Below, in pieces: positions 18,307 through 27,496 of a DNA stretch of 64,000 bases. Under the pieces are notes generated by a model. It did not search any database. It had not been told where the DNA came from and saw only the letters and a program-made list of their open reading frames with translations. Source of the DNA: HGM13862 sp031553915 (GTDB lineage: Bacteria > Bacillota > Dehalobacteriia > UBA4068); contig JAVBKT010000002.1 of assembly GCA_031553915.1 (NCBI GenBank), positions 292,702-356,701 of the forward strand. The letters run 5' to 3'. The stretch's first letter is position 1; every line of letters starts with the position of its first letter. A program made the translations under genes and the position numbers.

Positions 18307-18891
18307 TTAATCGATCTTCCTTTGCCCGCGCAAGCCCCGGACAATAGTCATAATTTCCTCAGCAGCCTGCGTTATATCATTATTAATAACGATATACTGA
18401 TACTGCTCGGCCAAGCCCATCTCATAGTGAGCCAAATCAAGACGTCTTTGCAAATCCGCGCCGGTTTCCGTACCGCGGCCGATAATACGTCTTTGCAGCT
18501 CCGCAAAATCCGGAGGAAGAATAAAGATTAAAACACCATGGGGGCAAGCAGACTTAACCTGCATTGCCCCTTGAGTGTCAATTTCTAATATTACGTTTTT
18601 TCCGGCAGCAAGCTGCGTAGCAACTGTGGCCTTTGGGGTGCCATAATAGTTGCCGAATACCTCAGCCCATTCCAGAAAGTCACCATTATCGCGTCTGCGA
18701 ATAAATTCATCTTGATCGAGGAAAAAATAATTTTTTCCATCGCTTTCCCCCTTGCGCGGAGGACGGGTAGTAGCTGAAACAGAATAAACAAAATCCTCGT
18801 CTCGAGCCAGCAATTCAGCACAAACTGTGCCCTTACCTACCCCGGATGGACCAGAAATAATCAATAATACACCGGTATTCTCTTTGTGCAT
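18307..18891 (-). CDS. gmk: Guanylate kinase
   Basis: Phosphorylates GMP to GDP. 194 residues with P-loop SGPSGVGKGTVC (about 13-24), the GMP-binding SVSATTRPPRKGE..GKNYFFLD block, and the ILPPDFAELQRRIIGRGTE lid. Part of yicC-mihF-remA-gmk-rpoZ-coaBC; 20 bases from remA. Confidence 0.97.
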   Translation of the reverse strand: MHKENTGVLLIISGPSGVGKGTVCAELLARDEDFVYSVSATTRPPRKGESDGKNYFFLDQDEFIRRRDNGDFLEWAEVFGNYYGTPKATVATQLAAGKNVILEIDTQGAMQVKSACPHGVLIFILPPDFAELQRRIIGRGTETGADLQRRLDLAHYEMGLAEQYQYIVINNDITQAAEEIMTIVRGLRGQRKID

Positions 18892-18911
18892 TACTTTTGT
18901 TCCCCCGGAAT

Positions 18912-19157
18912 TTACTTGTAAGCGTTAAAGCGACTACTGATAGTCTCAGGCAAAAGCGCAGACAAAATAATGTGGTTGCTATCGGTGATAATAATAGCTC
19001 TGGTTCTTCTGCCACAGGTAGCATCAATCAGCATACCAGTTTCTTTGGCAGCGGCAATCATCCTCCTGCTGGGCGCAGATTCCGGCGCCACCACAGCGAT
19101 AACTCTCGAACCGGCAACGATATTACCATAACCGATATTTATTAGCGCATCAGGCAT
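18912..19157 (-). CDS. remA: RemA-family DNA-binding regulator (DUF370)
   Basis: 81 residues. The start NIGYGNIVAGSRVIAVVAPESAPSRR with DATCGRRTRAIIITDSNHII is the invariant DUF370 core. Bacillus RemA is an oligomeric ring-forming regulator that binds many operators, including those of matrix and osmoprotection genes; that role here is inferred. It lies next to mihF, a second small DNA-binding protein, and upstream of gmk, its normal position. Confidence 0.93.
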   Translation of the reverse strand: MPDALINIGYGNIVAGSRVIAVVAPESAPSRRMIAAAKETGMLIDATCGRRTRAIIITDSNHIILSALLPETISSRFNAYK

Positions 19158-19190
19158 ATTTAACCTTGTCCCAAAATAACTAAAAAGTTA

Positions 19191-19499
19191 TTAGGAAAGC
19201 TTTTCTAAAAGCTGAGCTTTTTGTCTGCTGCCTAAGCCCTGAACACGACGGGCTTCATCAATGCCGATTTCTTCCATCAGTTTAAGAGCGGTAATTTTAC
19301 CGATCTGAGGAAGGCTTTCCAGCAGATATTTGACTCTCATTTTAGCATAAACCTCATTGTCCTTTTCGTTGAGGACTTTTTCGAGTGAAAGTTTGCCAGC
19401 TTTAAGCTGTTTGCGAACTTCCATACGCTCAGAGCGGATTTTCTGAGCCTTTGCTAATGCTTTGCTTCTTTCTTCCGGGGACAGTTTTGGTATAGCCAT
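19191..19499 (-). CDS. mihF: Integration host factor of the actinobacterial type (mIHF)
   Basis: 102 residues: a charged N-terminal helix (about 1-45) followed by a helix-two-turns-helix-like part with LLESLPQIGKITALKLMEEIG and VQGLGSRQKAQLL. Actinobacterial mIHF binds DNA, bends it and supports phage integration and nucleoid shape. It is found next to gmk in Actinobacteria and in some Bacillota, the place it has here (yicC-mihF-remA-gmk). AGGTGTC precedes ATG 19499. Confidence 0.88.
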   Translation of the reverse strand: MAIPKLSPEERSKALAKAQKIRSERMEVRKQLKAGKLSLEKVLNEKDNEVYAKMRVKYLLESLPQIGKITALKLMEEIGIDEARRVQGLGSRQKAQLLEKLS

Positions 19500-19517
19500 A
19501 AGACACCTCCATAAAAT

Positions 19518-20396
19518 TTATTCTACATTTTGTACTTGCTCTTTGATTCTTTCAAGCTCATTCTTTATATCAATAACTAAATTATTGATTTCGAGATTAT
19601 TGGACTTCGACCCAATGGTATTGCTTTCCCGGAGCATTTCCTGAAGGATAAAATCAAGCTTCCTGCCTACAGGCTCCGGCTTGTCCAGATTAGACTTAAA
19701 TTGCTCAATATGGCTTTGCAGGCGGGTCAGTTCTTCATTGATATCAACCTTGTCGGCAAAGAAGGCCAGCTCATTAGCCAAACGCGCCTGGTCAAGCTCC
19801 ACATCTCCCAGCAAAACGCTGAGGCGCTGTTCCAGCCTTAGCTTTTGTTCTTCTACCACTATGGCAGAAAAATCAGCGATCTTGGTGAGGTTCTGGTTGA
19901 TGATCGTCAAATGGCTGAGCATATCATTGGCCAAAGCCAGGCCTTCGGTGATACGCATTTCGACGATGCCATCTAATGCATCTTCGATTGCTCCGGCCAG
20001 CAAAGCTGCAATCTGCTCTTGATCCGCATCTTCGCTCTCCAAGGAAAATATTCCCGAAAAACCGGCGAGCGTATCCAAAGTAACATCTGCGGCAATATGG
20101 CAGGCTTCTGCAATCTCTTGTACTGCCTTATAATACGATATAGCAAGCGCTTTGTCAACCTTTAGCGCTATTTTTCTTTCCCCGATTTGCTCAAAAGTGA
20201 TAAAAACATCAATTTTACCCCGCAAAAGGCGGCGCGCTATCTGCTTTTTTAGCGAATCTTCGAGCATATTCAGCTGCTTGGGCAGGCGCACATATATTTC
20301 ACAAAAACGGTGATTAACCGCTTTTAGCTCGACCGTTAGCGAATATTCTTCATTTTCGGCGATAGCTCTGCCAAAGCCTGTCATGCTTTTGATCAA
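19518..20396 (-). CDS. yicC: YicC-family endoribonuclease
   Basis: 292 residues with the N-terminal YicC domain (SMTGFGRA, VELKAVNHRF, IYVRLP) and the C-terminal DUF1732 part ending LDFILQEMLRESNTIGSKSNNLEI, the most conserved block. YicC is an RNA endonuclease in Escherichia coli. The start appears to be TTG 20396 behind GAAGAGGG. First gene of the minus-strand run towards metK; divergent from rqcH. Confidence 0.94.
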   Translation of the reverse strand: MIKSMTGFGRAIAENEEYSLTVELKAVNHRFCEIYVRLPKQLNMLEDSLKKQIARRLLRGKIDVFITFEQIGERKIALKVDKALAISYYKAVQEIAEACHIAADVTLDTLAGFSGIFSLESEDADQEQIAALLAGAIEDALDGIVEMRITEGLALANDMLSHLTIINQNLTKIADFSAIVVEEQKLRLEQRLSVLLGDVELDQARLANELAFFADKVDINEELTRLQSHIEQFKSNLDKPEPVGRKLDFILQEMLRESNTIGSKSNNLEINNLVIDIKNELERIKEQVQNVE

Positions 20397-20472
20397 TGAA
20401 CTGCCCTCTTCTTGTGACGTAATATTATCATTTCTGCGTTATGCAGGCAAATCCTTTTTTTTTAATCATTTT

Positions 20473-20501
20473 CCTTGACTTTTTCACGGCCACAGGGTAA
20501 T
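20473..20501 (+). promoter_or_regulatory. Weak candidate promoter of rqcH
   Basis: TTGACT, 17 bases, then TAATTT and a following TTTAAAAT, in the 125-base divergent gap between yicC and rqcH. The -35 is good, the -10 poor. Confidence 0.3.
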
Positions 20502-20521
20502 TTTAAAATGAGGTAATAAAT

Positions 20522-22264
20522 ATGCCATATGATTCTTTGGTCCTGCGTGCAGCTATTGATGAGCTGCAATCGCAGCTGATCAATGCCAAAATCAATAAAG
20601 TTCATCAACCGGACGAGCGTACCGTTATTCTGCGCTATTACAGCAAAGACGGCAACGGCCGTCTGATTATTTGCGCGCATCCGCAAAATGGTCGCCTGCA
20701 TAAAACCAAGAGCAATCCGGAGAACCCGGCTAAAGCGCCCCTGTTTGTGATGGTGCTGCGCAAATGGCTGGAAGGCTCGCGCATTACTAAAATAGAAGCT
20801 GTGGAAGACGAACGGATAGCAAACATCTACTTTGCCGCGCATAATGATTTAGGCGATAGTGTTGAACTGCGCCTGGTAATAGAAATCATGGGCAAGCACA
20901 GCAATATTATTCTGGTTGACAGCGAGGGGATTATCCTTGACGGCATCCGCCGCTATGGTTCCGCCCTTTCCCGCTATCGCGAGGTGCTGCCCGGCAAAGC
21001 ATATCTTTCGCCGCCGCCAATAGCTAAGATGGGCTTTGTGCCCGCGAGCGAGGCTGCTCTGGCTGAGGTGCTCTATAGCAGCGAAAGCGCTATAGACGCG
21101 GCGCTGCAGCAAAAGCTCAAAGGCATCTCCCCTATTCTGGCAAAAAATATTCCCCTGTGGGCCGGCATCTCGCCGGATATCAGCTGCGATAGTCTGGGCA
21201 GCTATGAGATCAGTTGCCTTTATCAACAGCTGCAAAGGCTCAACCAAGCCCGCCAAAATCAGGCCTATCAGCCAACCCTCTTGCTGGAAAAAGGACGGAT
21301 CAAAGATTATTATGCCTGGGACCTGCCTGGCTGGGACGAGACGAAAAAGCAAGCCTGCGCATCAATAAATGAAGCTATCGACGCTTTTTTCATCGAGAAA
21401 GAACAAGAGCAGGCTTTTGCTAAACGGCAAAACATCATTGCCAAATCCCTACGTCAGCATAAAAACCGTTTGCAGAAAAAGATCCGCATTGAAGAGGCTG
21501 ATTTGGCTAATTGCGAGGCAGCGGCAAAATATAAAGATGCCGGTGATTTGCTTTCCGCCAATCTCTACTATCTGCAAAAAGGCATGGCCAGTATTGAATT
21601 GCCCTCCTTTTTTGCCGAGAATGAACTAATAACGATTGCGCTGGACCCGGCCAAAAGCCCGCAGGAAAATATCAAGCACTATTATAAACGCTATAGCAAG
21701 GCCAAAAATGCGCGCCAGCTCATCGAAGAACAGCTGGAACGCAATGTGCAGGAGCTCGATTATTTGCTCTCTATTGAGCAGTCGCTGGAGGACAGCTTGG
21801 AGATGGCTGATTTGGATATTATTGAGAGCGAGGCGGCGCGGGCCGGCTTTTATCAGCATAAATCGCCAGCCAAGAAAAAGAATGCTCCCGACGCCACTCA
21901 ATTGCCGCCCCGGAAATATCTGTCAGAAGACGGCTTCACCATTTTAATTGGCCGCAACAACAAACAAAATGACCGCCTCAGCCTGAAAACAGCCCATGGG
22001 GACGACATTTGGCTGCATACGCAGAAAATACCTGGAGCGCATACTTTAATCGTCGCAAATGGCCGCAAAATCCCGCCTGATACTATCGCAGAGGCTGCCG
22101 CCTATGCCGCCTGGTTTTCCAAGGCGCGGCAAAGCGGCAAAACAGCTGTTGATTATACTTTTGCCAAAAATATTCATAAACCCAATGGCTCTGTCCCCGG
22201 TTATGTTATCTATGGCGGACAGGAAACAATATATACTGAACCAAAAAACCCGGATGAAAAATAA
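20522..22264 (+). CDS. rqcH: RqcH/NFACT ribosome quality-control factor
   Basis: Homologue of eukaryotic Rqc2/NEMF; adds C-terminal alanine tails to stalled nascent chains on 50S subunits. 580 residues: NFACT-N (about 1-200; starts MPYDSLVLRAAIDEL), helix-hairpin-helix and coiled-coil region (about 200-440), and NFACT-R at the C-terminus with DDIWLHTQKIPGAHTLI. Often mis-annotated as fibronectin-binding protein. GAGGT precedes ATG 20522. The last six codons form the left arm of the terminator. Confidence 0.94.
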   Translation: MPYDSLVLRAAIDELQSQLINAKINKVHQPDERTVILRYYSKDGNGRLIICAHPQNGRLHKTKSNPENPAKAPLFVMVLRKWLEGSRITKIEAVEDERIANIYFAAHNDLGDSVELRLVIEIMGKHSNIILVDSEGIILDGIRRYGSALSRYREVLPGKAYLSPPPIAKMGFVPASEAALAEVLYSSESAIDAALQQKLKGISPILAKNIPLWAGISPDISCDSLGSYEISCLYQQLQRLNQARQNQAYQPTLLLEKGRIKDYYAWDLPGWDETKKQACASINEAIDAFFIEKEQEQAFAKRQNIIAKSLRQHKNRLQKKIRIEEADLANCEAAAKYKDAGDLLSANLYYLQKGMASIELPSFFAENELITIALDPAKSPQENIKHYYKRYSKAKNARQLIEEQLERNVQELDYLLSIEQSLEDSLEMADLDIIESEAARAGFYQHKSPAKKKNAPDATQLPPRKYLSEDGFTILIGRNNKQNDRLSLKTAHGDDIWLHTQKIPGAHTLIVANGRKIPPDTIAEAAAYAAWFSKARQSGKTAVDYTFAKNIHKPNGSVPGYVIYGGQETIYTEPKNPDEK

Positions 22265-22280
22265 TTCATCCGGGTTTTCT
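22245..22280. terminator. Bidirectional terminator between rqcH and the unknown gene
   Basis: A perfect 14-bp stem, AAAACCCGGATGAA (22245-22258) and its complement (22265-22278), loop of 6. T tracts occur on both strands, suiting the convergent neighbours. It overlaps the rqcH stop codon. Confidence 0.85.
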
Positions 22281-22304
22281 TTGGCTCATCATCAGCTCCG
22301 TTTA

Positions 22305-23933
22305 TTACAGCGCTTCCGCGTTATTTAGGTTTGCGTCTATGGCGTCGCTCTCATTAAGCTTAATCACTACTGTGCCGTCAGCATTCTCCTGGATATGATA
22401 ATAATCATCGCGCCAGGAGCCAACAGAAATTTTCAGCAGCACATCTTCGCCATCCTGCTCAGCATAATAATCAGAGATCCGTGAGTCTTCCGAATAAGCA
22501 TATGGCTCAATGCTCTCACCCAAAACAGTGTTTTTCAGGCGCAATTCGCCGGTGTTCCAGTTGGTGTCAAAGTGGGCTTCAATATAGGGAAAAAGCTTGT
22601 TGTTATCATCATTACCGCTGCCAGCAAAAGTCAATTGCAGCCCATTGGCATTAAAATCAATTGAGCTCAGCGTGGCGGCAATATCATAACCGGTGGTGGT
22701 ATCAACAGACAGCGCCTGATAATCAGAAAGCACCACCTCAGCAAAGCTGCCTCCCGCATAGGTGTAGGCATATTTGCTAAGGAAGCCGCGGTAGCCGTTA
22801 TCGCCAAGCTTAACGCCTGTGACCACAAAGTAATCATTAGAAACCGCCTCATATGCCGCCGCTTCATGCACCTTGGTAATCGGGCGTAAATCACCATTTT
22901 GCAGCAGATAATAATAGATCGCGCCATCATCAATCAAAGCAAAATTCATCTTCACATCAATGGTGGCTGCGCTAATGCCCAAATATGGCAAATAGGCTTT
23001 AATGCTTTCCTCTGTAAAATTGCCCTGCAATTGCTCAGCGGCGGCAATAAAGGCCTCATCTACCACCATAATCTGAAAAATGGCATATCTCGTCGGCTGC
23101 GCTTGTTCATTCCAGGCCAAGTCCACGCGTATATCATTTTTGCCGGCTTTTTCATAATCATAGTTAATAATGCTGCTCATCGGACGCAGCCCGCCCTCCC
23201 TTGGCTGCAAAGCAGCCAGAGAAATCTCATCGCCGTTAAGCATTTTATCGCGCAGCACAAAGCGCGCTTGCTGCCTGCTACCCAAAGACAGCATCAGGCT
23301 ATCCTTGGATGATGGAGAGGCATTGACCCCGTCCGAGGCAGCATCCGCCTCTACCAAGGTAAACTCTCCCCTATTGCCGTCAGCAGTCAAGAGGCTATAG
23401 GTGTATTCAACCTGCATGCCGCCGACAGCTGAAGTGTCCAAGAGAGCTATTAACTCCGCCAGCTTATCCTGGTCTTTAATCATATAGACCAAGGCGGTAT
23501 TAGCCTGCTGCAAATCATCGCTATAGCCGTACCGTTGCCGCGCCGGAACCTCGTTGCCATATTCATACCAGGCAGCTTGCTGATTAGTGTCAAGATAAAT
23601 CGCTACGCCGCTGCCGGAGAAAAGCAGGCGGTGGGTGGCAGTGGTAGTAATATTCTCATCTGCGGCCAGCGGTTTTTGGGCGCAATTAGTCTGCCCCAGC
23701 AGCTTGATGACGGCATTAATCGTCTCCGGGTCATCTATTCTTGCGGCAAAATGCTCGCCGTAGAGCGCATCCTCATCATGATAAACAACAGACTGCGTAC
23801 GCACCAGCAAGGTGTCCAAAGAATGCCCGCTTGGCGAGGACAGATCGGGCTGATTGCCAAAAATCAAAATACATGCCAGGGCAATCAGACATATCGCAAT
23901 AATCAATAAAATTAGTTGGTTTCTCAGCCTCAT
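22305..23933 (-). CDS. Unknown membrane-anchored extracytoplasmic protein
   Basis: I do not recognise the family. 542 residues. Residues 5-25 are a strong membrane anchor (ILLIIAICLIALACILIF), after which the protein is soluble, acidic and rich in Asp, Ala and Tyr with many short beta-like stretches, so it is probably outside the membrane. No lipobox, no catalytic motif and no repeats that I could see. The middle contains YDYEKAGKNDIRVDLAWNEQ and the end DDYYHIQENADGTVVIKLNES. The gene is alone: 237 bases downstream of pdp and convergent with rqcH. Confidence 0.75.
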   Translation of the reverse strand: MRLRNQLILLIIAICLIALACILIFGNQPDLSSPSGHSLDTLLVRTQSVVYHDEDALYGEHFAARIDDPETINAVIKLLGQTNCAQKPLAADENITTTATHRLLFSGSGVAIYLDTNQQAAWYEYGNEVPARQRYGYSDDLQQANTALVYMIKDQDKLAELIALLDTSAVGGMQVEYTYSLLTADGNRGEFTLVEADAASDGVNASPSSKDSLMLSLGSRQQARFVLRDKMLNGDEISLAALQPREGGLRPMSSIINYDYEKAGKNDIRVDLAWNEQAQPTRYAIFQIMVVDEAFIAAAEQLQGNFTEESIKAYLPYLGISAATIDVKMNFALIDDGAIYYYLLQNGDLRPITKVHEAAAYEAVSNDYFVVTGVKLGDNGYRGFLSKYAYTYAGGSFAEVVLSDYQALSVDTTTGYDIAATLSSIDFNANGLQLTFAGSGNDDNNKLFPYIEAHFDTNWNTGELRLKNTVLGESIEPYAYSEDSRISDYYAEQDGEDVLLKISVGSWRDDYYHIQENADGTVVIKLNESDAIDANLNNAEAL

Positions 23934-24170
23934 TGAGCTTCTTCCTCTTATATCGTTTTTAGTTATCTTTTAGTGGGTGTTGTTTGCCAATCATTTGTGC
24001 CGGGGAAATCCCGGCTATCTGCACGATAGGGCAATTTTCATATACTAAATATAGTATCAAAGAAAAGCGCTTATTACAAGCACCTGTTAGTATTTGTCAA
24101 TAAATCATCTGCCTCCGCCATCATATAGCTTGCGGTGAAAAGATCAAAAATATGTACCAACGCTTTTATT

Positions 24171-25463
24171 TCAGCGGATAATTTCTTGAATAAGCAAGCC
24201 CGCCTCCGCGGCTTGATCGCTGATCGTTATGGCCGGCTCAAGCAGAGCGGCAGTGGCCTGATACTGCTGATCAGTAGCGCAATGGATTGTAGCGATAGTC
24301 TCTCCCTGTTGCAGATAAGCGCCGACTTTTGCCTGAAAAACCAGTCCGGCAGAGGGGTCTATCGCATCCTCTTGTCTTATTCTACCCGCGCCTGTTTGCC
24401 GGGCAGCCAGGCCAATCTTCTCCGCGTCAATATGGCTGATAAAACCGCTTCGTTGCGCGGCAAAGGGCAAAACCAGCTCTGCCTTAGGCAAATGGGAGAA
24501 ATCACTGTCCCCGTGCTGGGCTTCAATCATTTCTACAAATTTGGCATAGGCTGCGCCGCTGTCGAGGATTTTTGCGGCCAGAGCCAGCGCTGCTTCCTCA
24601 TCTGTGGCCAAGTTTGCCAAAGATAACATTTCCGCGGCAACAGCAAGCGAGATTTCGCGCAAATCAGCAGGCCCATGCCCCTGCAACACCGCAACCGCTT
24701 CGGCGACTTCCAAGGCATTGCCAACAGCCCATCCCAAAGGCTGCTCCATTGATGTCAACAATGCGGAGCAGCGCATCTGATATTGCCCGGCAATTTCTAT
24801 CATCAGCTGAGCCAGTTCTTTGGCTTGTTTTTGACTATGTATCACCGCGCCGCTGTCATACTTAACATCAAGCACCAAAACATCGGCCCGGGTAGCAACT
24901 TTTTTGCTCATAATGCTGGCGGCAAGCAAAGGAATGCTGTCCACGGTGGCGGTGACATCACGCAGGGCATAGAGCTTTTGGTCCGCCGGAACCAATTCCG
25001 CGCTTGGGCTGGCAATAGCTATGCCGTGACGCCTGACCAACAGCTTAAATTGTTCTATGGAGAGCTGGCTTTGAAACCTAGCTATGGCCTCGAGCTTATC
25101 AATGGTGCCGCCGGTATGCCCCAGGCCGCGGCCGCTCATTTTGACCACCTTTAAGCCTGCTGCCGCAACAATCGGCATAGCGATGAGCGTTGTTTTATCG
25201 CCAACGCCACCGGTAGAATGCTTATCAACGGTGATGCCGCCAATATCGCCAAAATCGATCTTGTCGCTAAATGCAAGCATCTGGCGCACTAAAGCAAAGG
25301 TTTCCTGCTTGCTCAAACCATTGAGACGTATTGCCATCAGCATGGCCGCGCTTTGATAATCGGGAATGCTGCCAACAACGCAGCCCTCAATCCACTGCGC
25401 CAGCTCCGCCTCGCTCAGCTCGCAGTTGTCCCGCTTTTTGGCGATAATATCATACATACCCAT
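24171..25463 (-). CDS. pdp: Pyrimidine-nucleoside phosphorylase
   Basis: Cleaves thymidine, deoxyuridine or uridine with phosphate to give base and (deoxy)ribose 1-phosphate. 430 residues: the helical domain, DKHSTGGVGDKTTLI (phosphate-binding), KMSGRGLGHTGGTIDKLEA, and the C-terminal domain ending FQAKVGAYLQQGETIATIH. It is the last of xerD-deoB-punA-pdp; the products feed DeoB. Bacillus-type pdp rather than strict deoA is inferred from context. Confidence 0.95.
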   Translation of the reverse strand: MGMYDIIAKKRDNCELSEAELAQWIEGCVVGSIPDYQSAAMLMAIRLNGLSKQETFALVRQMLAFSDKIDFGDIGGITVDKHSTGGVGDKTTLIAMPIVAAAGLKVVKMSGRGLGHTGGTIDKLEAIARFQSQLSIEQFKLLVRRHGIAIASPSAELVPADQKLYALRDVTATVDSIPLLAASIMSKKVATRADVLVLDVKYDSGAVIHSQKQAKELAQLMIEIAGQYQMRCSALLTSMEQPLGWAVGNALEVAEAVAVLQGHGPADLREISLAVAAEMLSLANLATDEEAALALAAKILDSGAAYAKFVEMIEAQHGDSDFSHLPKAELVLPFAAQRSGFISHIDAEKIGLAARQTGAGRIRQEDAIDPSAGLVFQAKVGAYLQQGETIATIHCATDQQYQATAALLEPAITISDQAAEAGLLIQEIIR

Positions 25464-25477
25464 CAGCTATACCCTCA

Positions 25478-26308
25478 TCATATCCTCATCATAATCTCTG
25501 CGATCAAAGCGGAAAAACGCTGCTCGACCATTTTTCCTGTTGCGGTAACCTCTTCATGGGTAAGCGGCTGCTTACTGAGGCCTGCGGCCAGATTAGTAAT
25601 GCAGGAAATAGCTAACAAGCGCAGGTCCATCTGTCTGGCAGCTATCGCTTCCGGAACAGTTGACATGCCCACCGCGTCGGCGCCGAGCAGACGCAGCATC
25701 TTGATCTCCGCCGGGGTTTCAAAGGCCGGACCAGAGAGCCCGCAATAGACGCCTTTTTGCAGCGCAAATCCCAGCTTTATGGCTGCCTGCTCAGCGATCT
25801 CCGCATATTCTTGATCATATACCGCGCTCATATCCGGAAAACGCGGCCCCCATTCAGGCGCGTTCTCTCCCCTAAGAGGACTATAACCGGTAAAATTAAT
25901 ATGGTCGCTGATCAACATCAGGTCTCCCGGCGCAAAAGCGCTGTTGATACCGCCTGCCGCATTGGTCAAAAGCAGGCTGCGGCAGCCCAGCTTAGCCAAA
26001 ACCCGTATTGGCAGTATCACCGTATGCGGAGTATGACCCTCATAATAATGAAAACGCCCGCTCAATACATATACCTGCTTGCTGCCAATTTTCCCTGAGA
26101 GCAATGTACCGCTGTGGCCGAGAACTGTCGGTAGCGGAAAATGCGGAATATCCGCATAATCAATTGTCACCGCGCCGCTCAGATTATCCGCTAAGGCGCC
26201 TAAGCCGGAGCCAAGGACAATGGCGATATCCGCCGGCGGTAAGACTGCGGATATCGCCTGCGCCGCTTCCTCAATTATACGCAATTCTTTTAATAAGGAT
26301 TCGCTCAT
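25478..26308 (-). CDS. punA: Purine nucleoside phosphorylase
   Basis: Trimeric-class PNP, acting on inosine/guanosine. 276 residues with VLGSGLGALAD (phosphate site), GRFHYYEGH, LLTNAAGGINSAF, and GPAFETPAEIKMLRLLGADAVGMSTVPE, all family blocks. The start overlaps the deoB stop by 4 bases, so translation is coupled. Part of the salvage operon. Confidence 0.96.
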   Translation of the reverse strand: MSESLLKELRIIEEAAQAISAVLPPADIAIVLGSGLGALADNLSGAVTIDYADIPHFPLPTVLGHSGTLLSGKIGSKQVYVLSGRFHYYEGHTPHTVILPIRVLAKLGCRSLLLTNAAGGINSAFAPGDLMLISDHINFTGYSPLRGENAPEWGPRFPDMSAVYDQEYAEIAEQAAIKLGFALQKGVYCGLSGPAFETPAEIKMLRLLGADAVGMSTVPEAIAARQMDLRLLAISCITNLAAGLSKQPLTHEEVTATGKMVEQRFSALIAEIMMRI

Positions 26309-27492
26309 CTTCTCACTCCTCCATCAATAATTTCATCAAGAAAAGATTGTCCAACCGCCAGCGGAGCCGCACCCAGATAGGCGACAGCTGTTTGGCCTAA
26401 ATCAGCAAAGCTGCTGCGAATGCCTAAAGCCACGGGCTTAACCTTTGGGCCATAAACAAGCAGCGGCGCATATTCGCGGTTATGGTCAGTGCCAAAAGTT
26501 GTCGGGTCATTGCCGTGATCTGCCGTGATCACAAAAATATCATCCTCGCGCAGCAGTTCTAGCAACATGCCCAGATAAAAATCAAAGGTTTCAATAGCCT
26601 GACGATAGCCATCAAGGTCATTACGGTGGCCGTAAAGGCTGTCAAAATCAACAAAATTGGCAAAGATCAAACCCCGATCATGCTCTTTCAGCGCATTATA
26701 TAAGGAGTGGCCGCTTTGCTGATTGTCATGCCCTTCATAGGCTGCGCTGATATCTTTGCCAGCAAAAACATCATAAATTTTGCCGACGCTGATCACCGGT
26801 ATACCAGCTTGCGCCAGGCATTGCAGCATATTGCCATCCGGCGGCAACAGCGAAAAATCCTTGCGGTTAGCGGTGCGGTAAAACTTGCCGGCTTTTTCGC
26901 CGACAAAGGGCCGGGCAATCACCCTCCCGACACTATGCTCGCCTTGGCAGATGGCGCGGGCCTGGGCGCAAATATCGTAGAGCTGCGGGAGAGGGATTAT
27001 TTCTTCATGCGCGGCAATCTGCAAAACACTATCCGCGGAAGTATAAACTATCGGCCGTCCGCTTTGCATATGCTCTTCGCCCAAGGTCTGGATGATCTCT
27101 GTGCCTGAGGCCACAATATTACCCAGCACTTTTCGGCCAATAGATTCTTCAATAGCTGCTATCAGCTCCCGCGGGAAACCATGCGGATATGTCGGCATTC
27201 TTTGCGTGAGTACAATTCCGGCCATTTCCCAATGCCCGCTGGTAGTATCCATGCCTGCTGTTTGCGACGCCATCTTGCCATAAGCAGCGCGCGGTTGCTT
27301 AACCGGGGCTACGGTTTTGAGCGGAATAATATTGCTTATGCCCATATTTTGCAGCGTGGGGATATCAAAGGTGCTGCTATATTCGGCAATATGGCCAAGA
27401 GTGTTAGCGCCAGTGCTATTGTACGCCGCAGCATCCGGCAATTCCCCTGCGCCCAAACTATCCAGAACAATAATAATAAACCTCTTTTTCAT
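26305..27492 (-). CDS. deoB: Phosphopentomutase
   Basis: Interconverts (deoxy)ribose 1-phosphate and 5-phosphate, connecting nucleoside phosphorolysis to central carbon flow. Alkaline phosphatase fold: VLDSLGAGELPDA (metal ligands) at the start, AGMDTTSGHWEMAG in the middle (Thr nucleophile), FANFVDFDSLYGHRND, and ITADHGNDPT near the end. 395 residues. Between xerD (4-base gap) and punA (4-base overlap). Confidence 0.97.
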   Translation of the reverse strand: MKKRFIIIVLDSLGAGELPDAAAYNSTGANTLGHIAEYSSTFDIPTLQNMGISNIIPLKTVAPVKQPRAAYGKMASQTAGMDTTSGHWEMAGIVLTQRMPTYPHGFPRELIAAIEESIGRKVLGNIVASGTEIIQTLGEEHMQSGRPIVYTSADSVLQIAAHEEIIPLPQLYDICAQARAICQGEHSVGRVIARPFVGEKAGKFYRTANRKDFSLLPPDGNMLQCLAQAGIPVISVGKIYDVFAGKDISAAYEGHDNQQSGHSLYNALKEHDRGLIFANFVDFDSLYGHRNDLDGYRQAIETFDFYLGMLLELLREDDIFVITADHGNDPTTFGTDHNREYAPLLVYGPKVKPVALGIRSSFADLGQTAVAYLGAAPLAVGQSFLDEIIDGGVRR

Positions 27493-27496
27493 CGCT

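Noticed and set aside
23999..24015. GCCGGG/CCCGGC hairpin after pdp as a terminator
   Set aside because: Six-bp stem with no T tract on the minus strand; not convincing.
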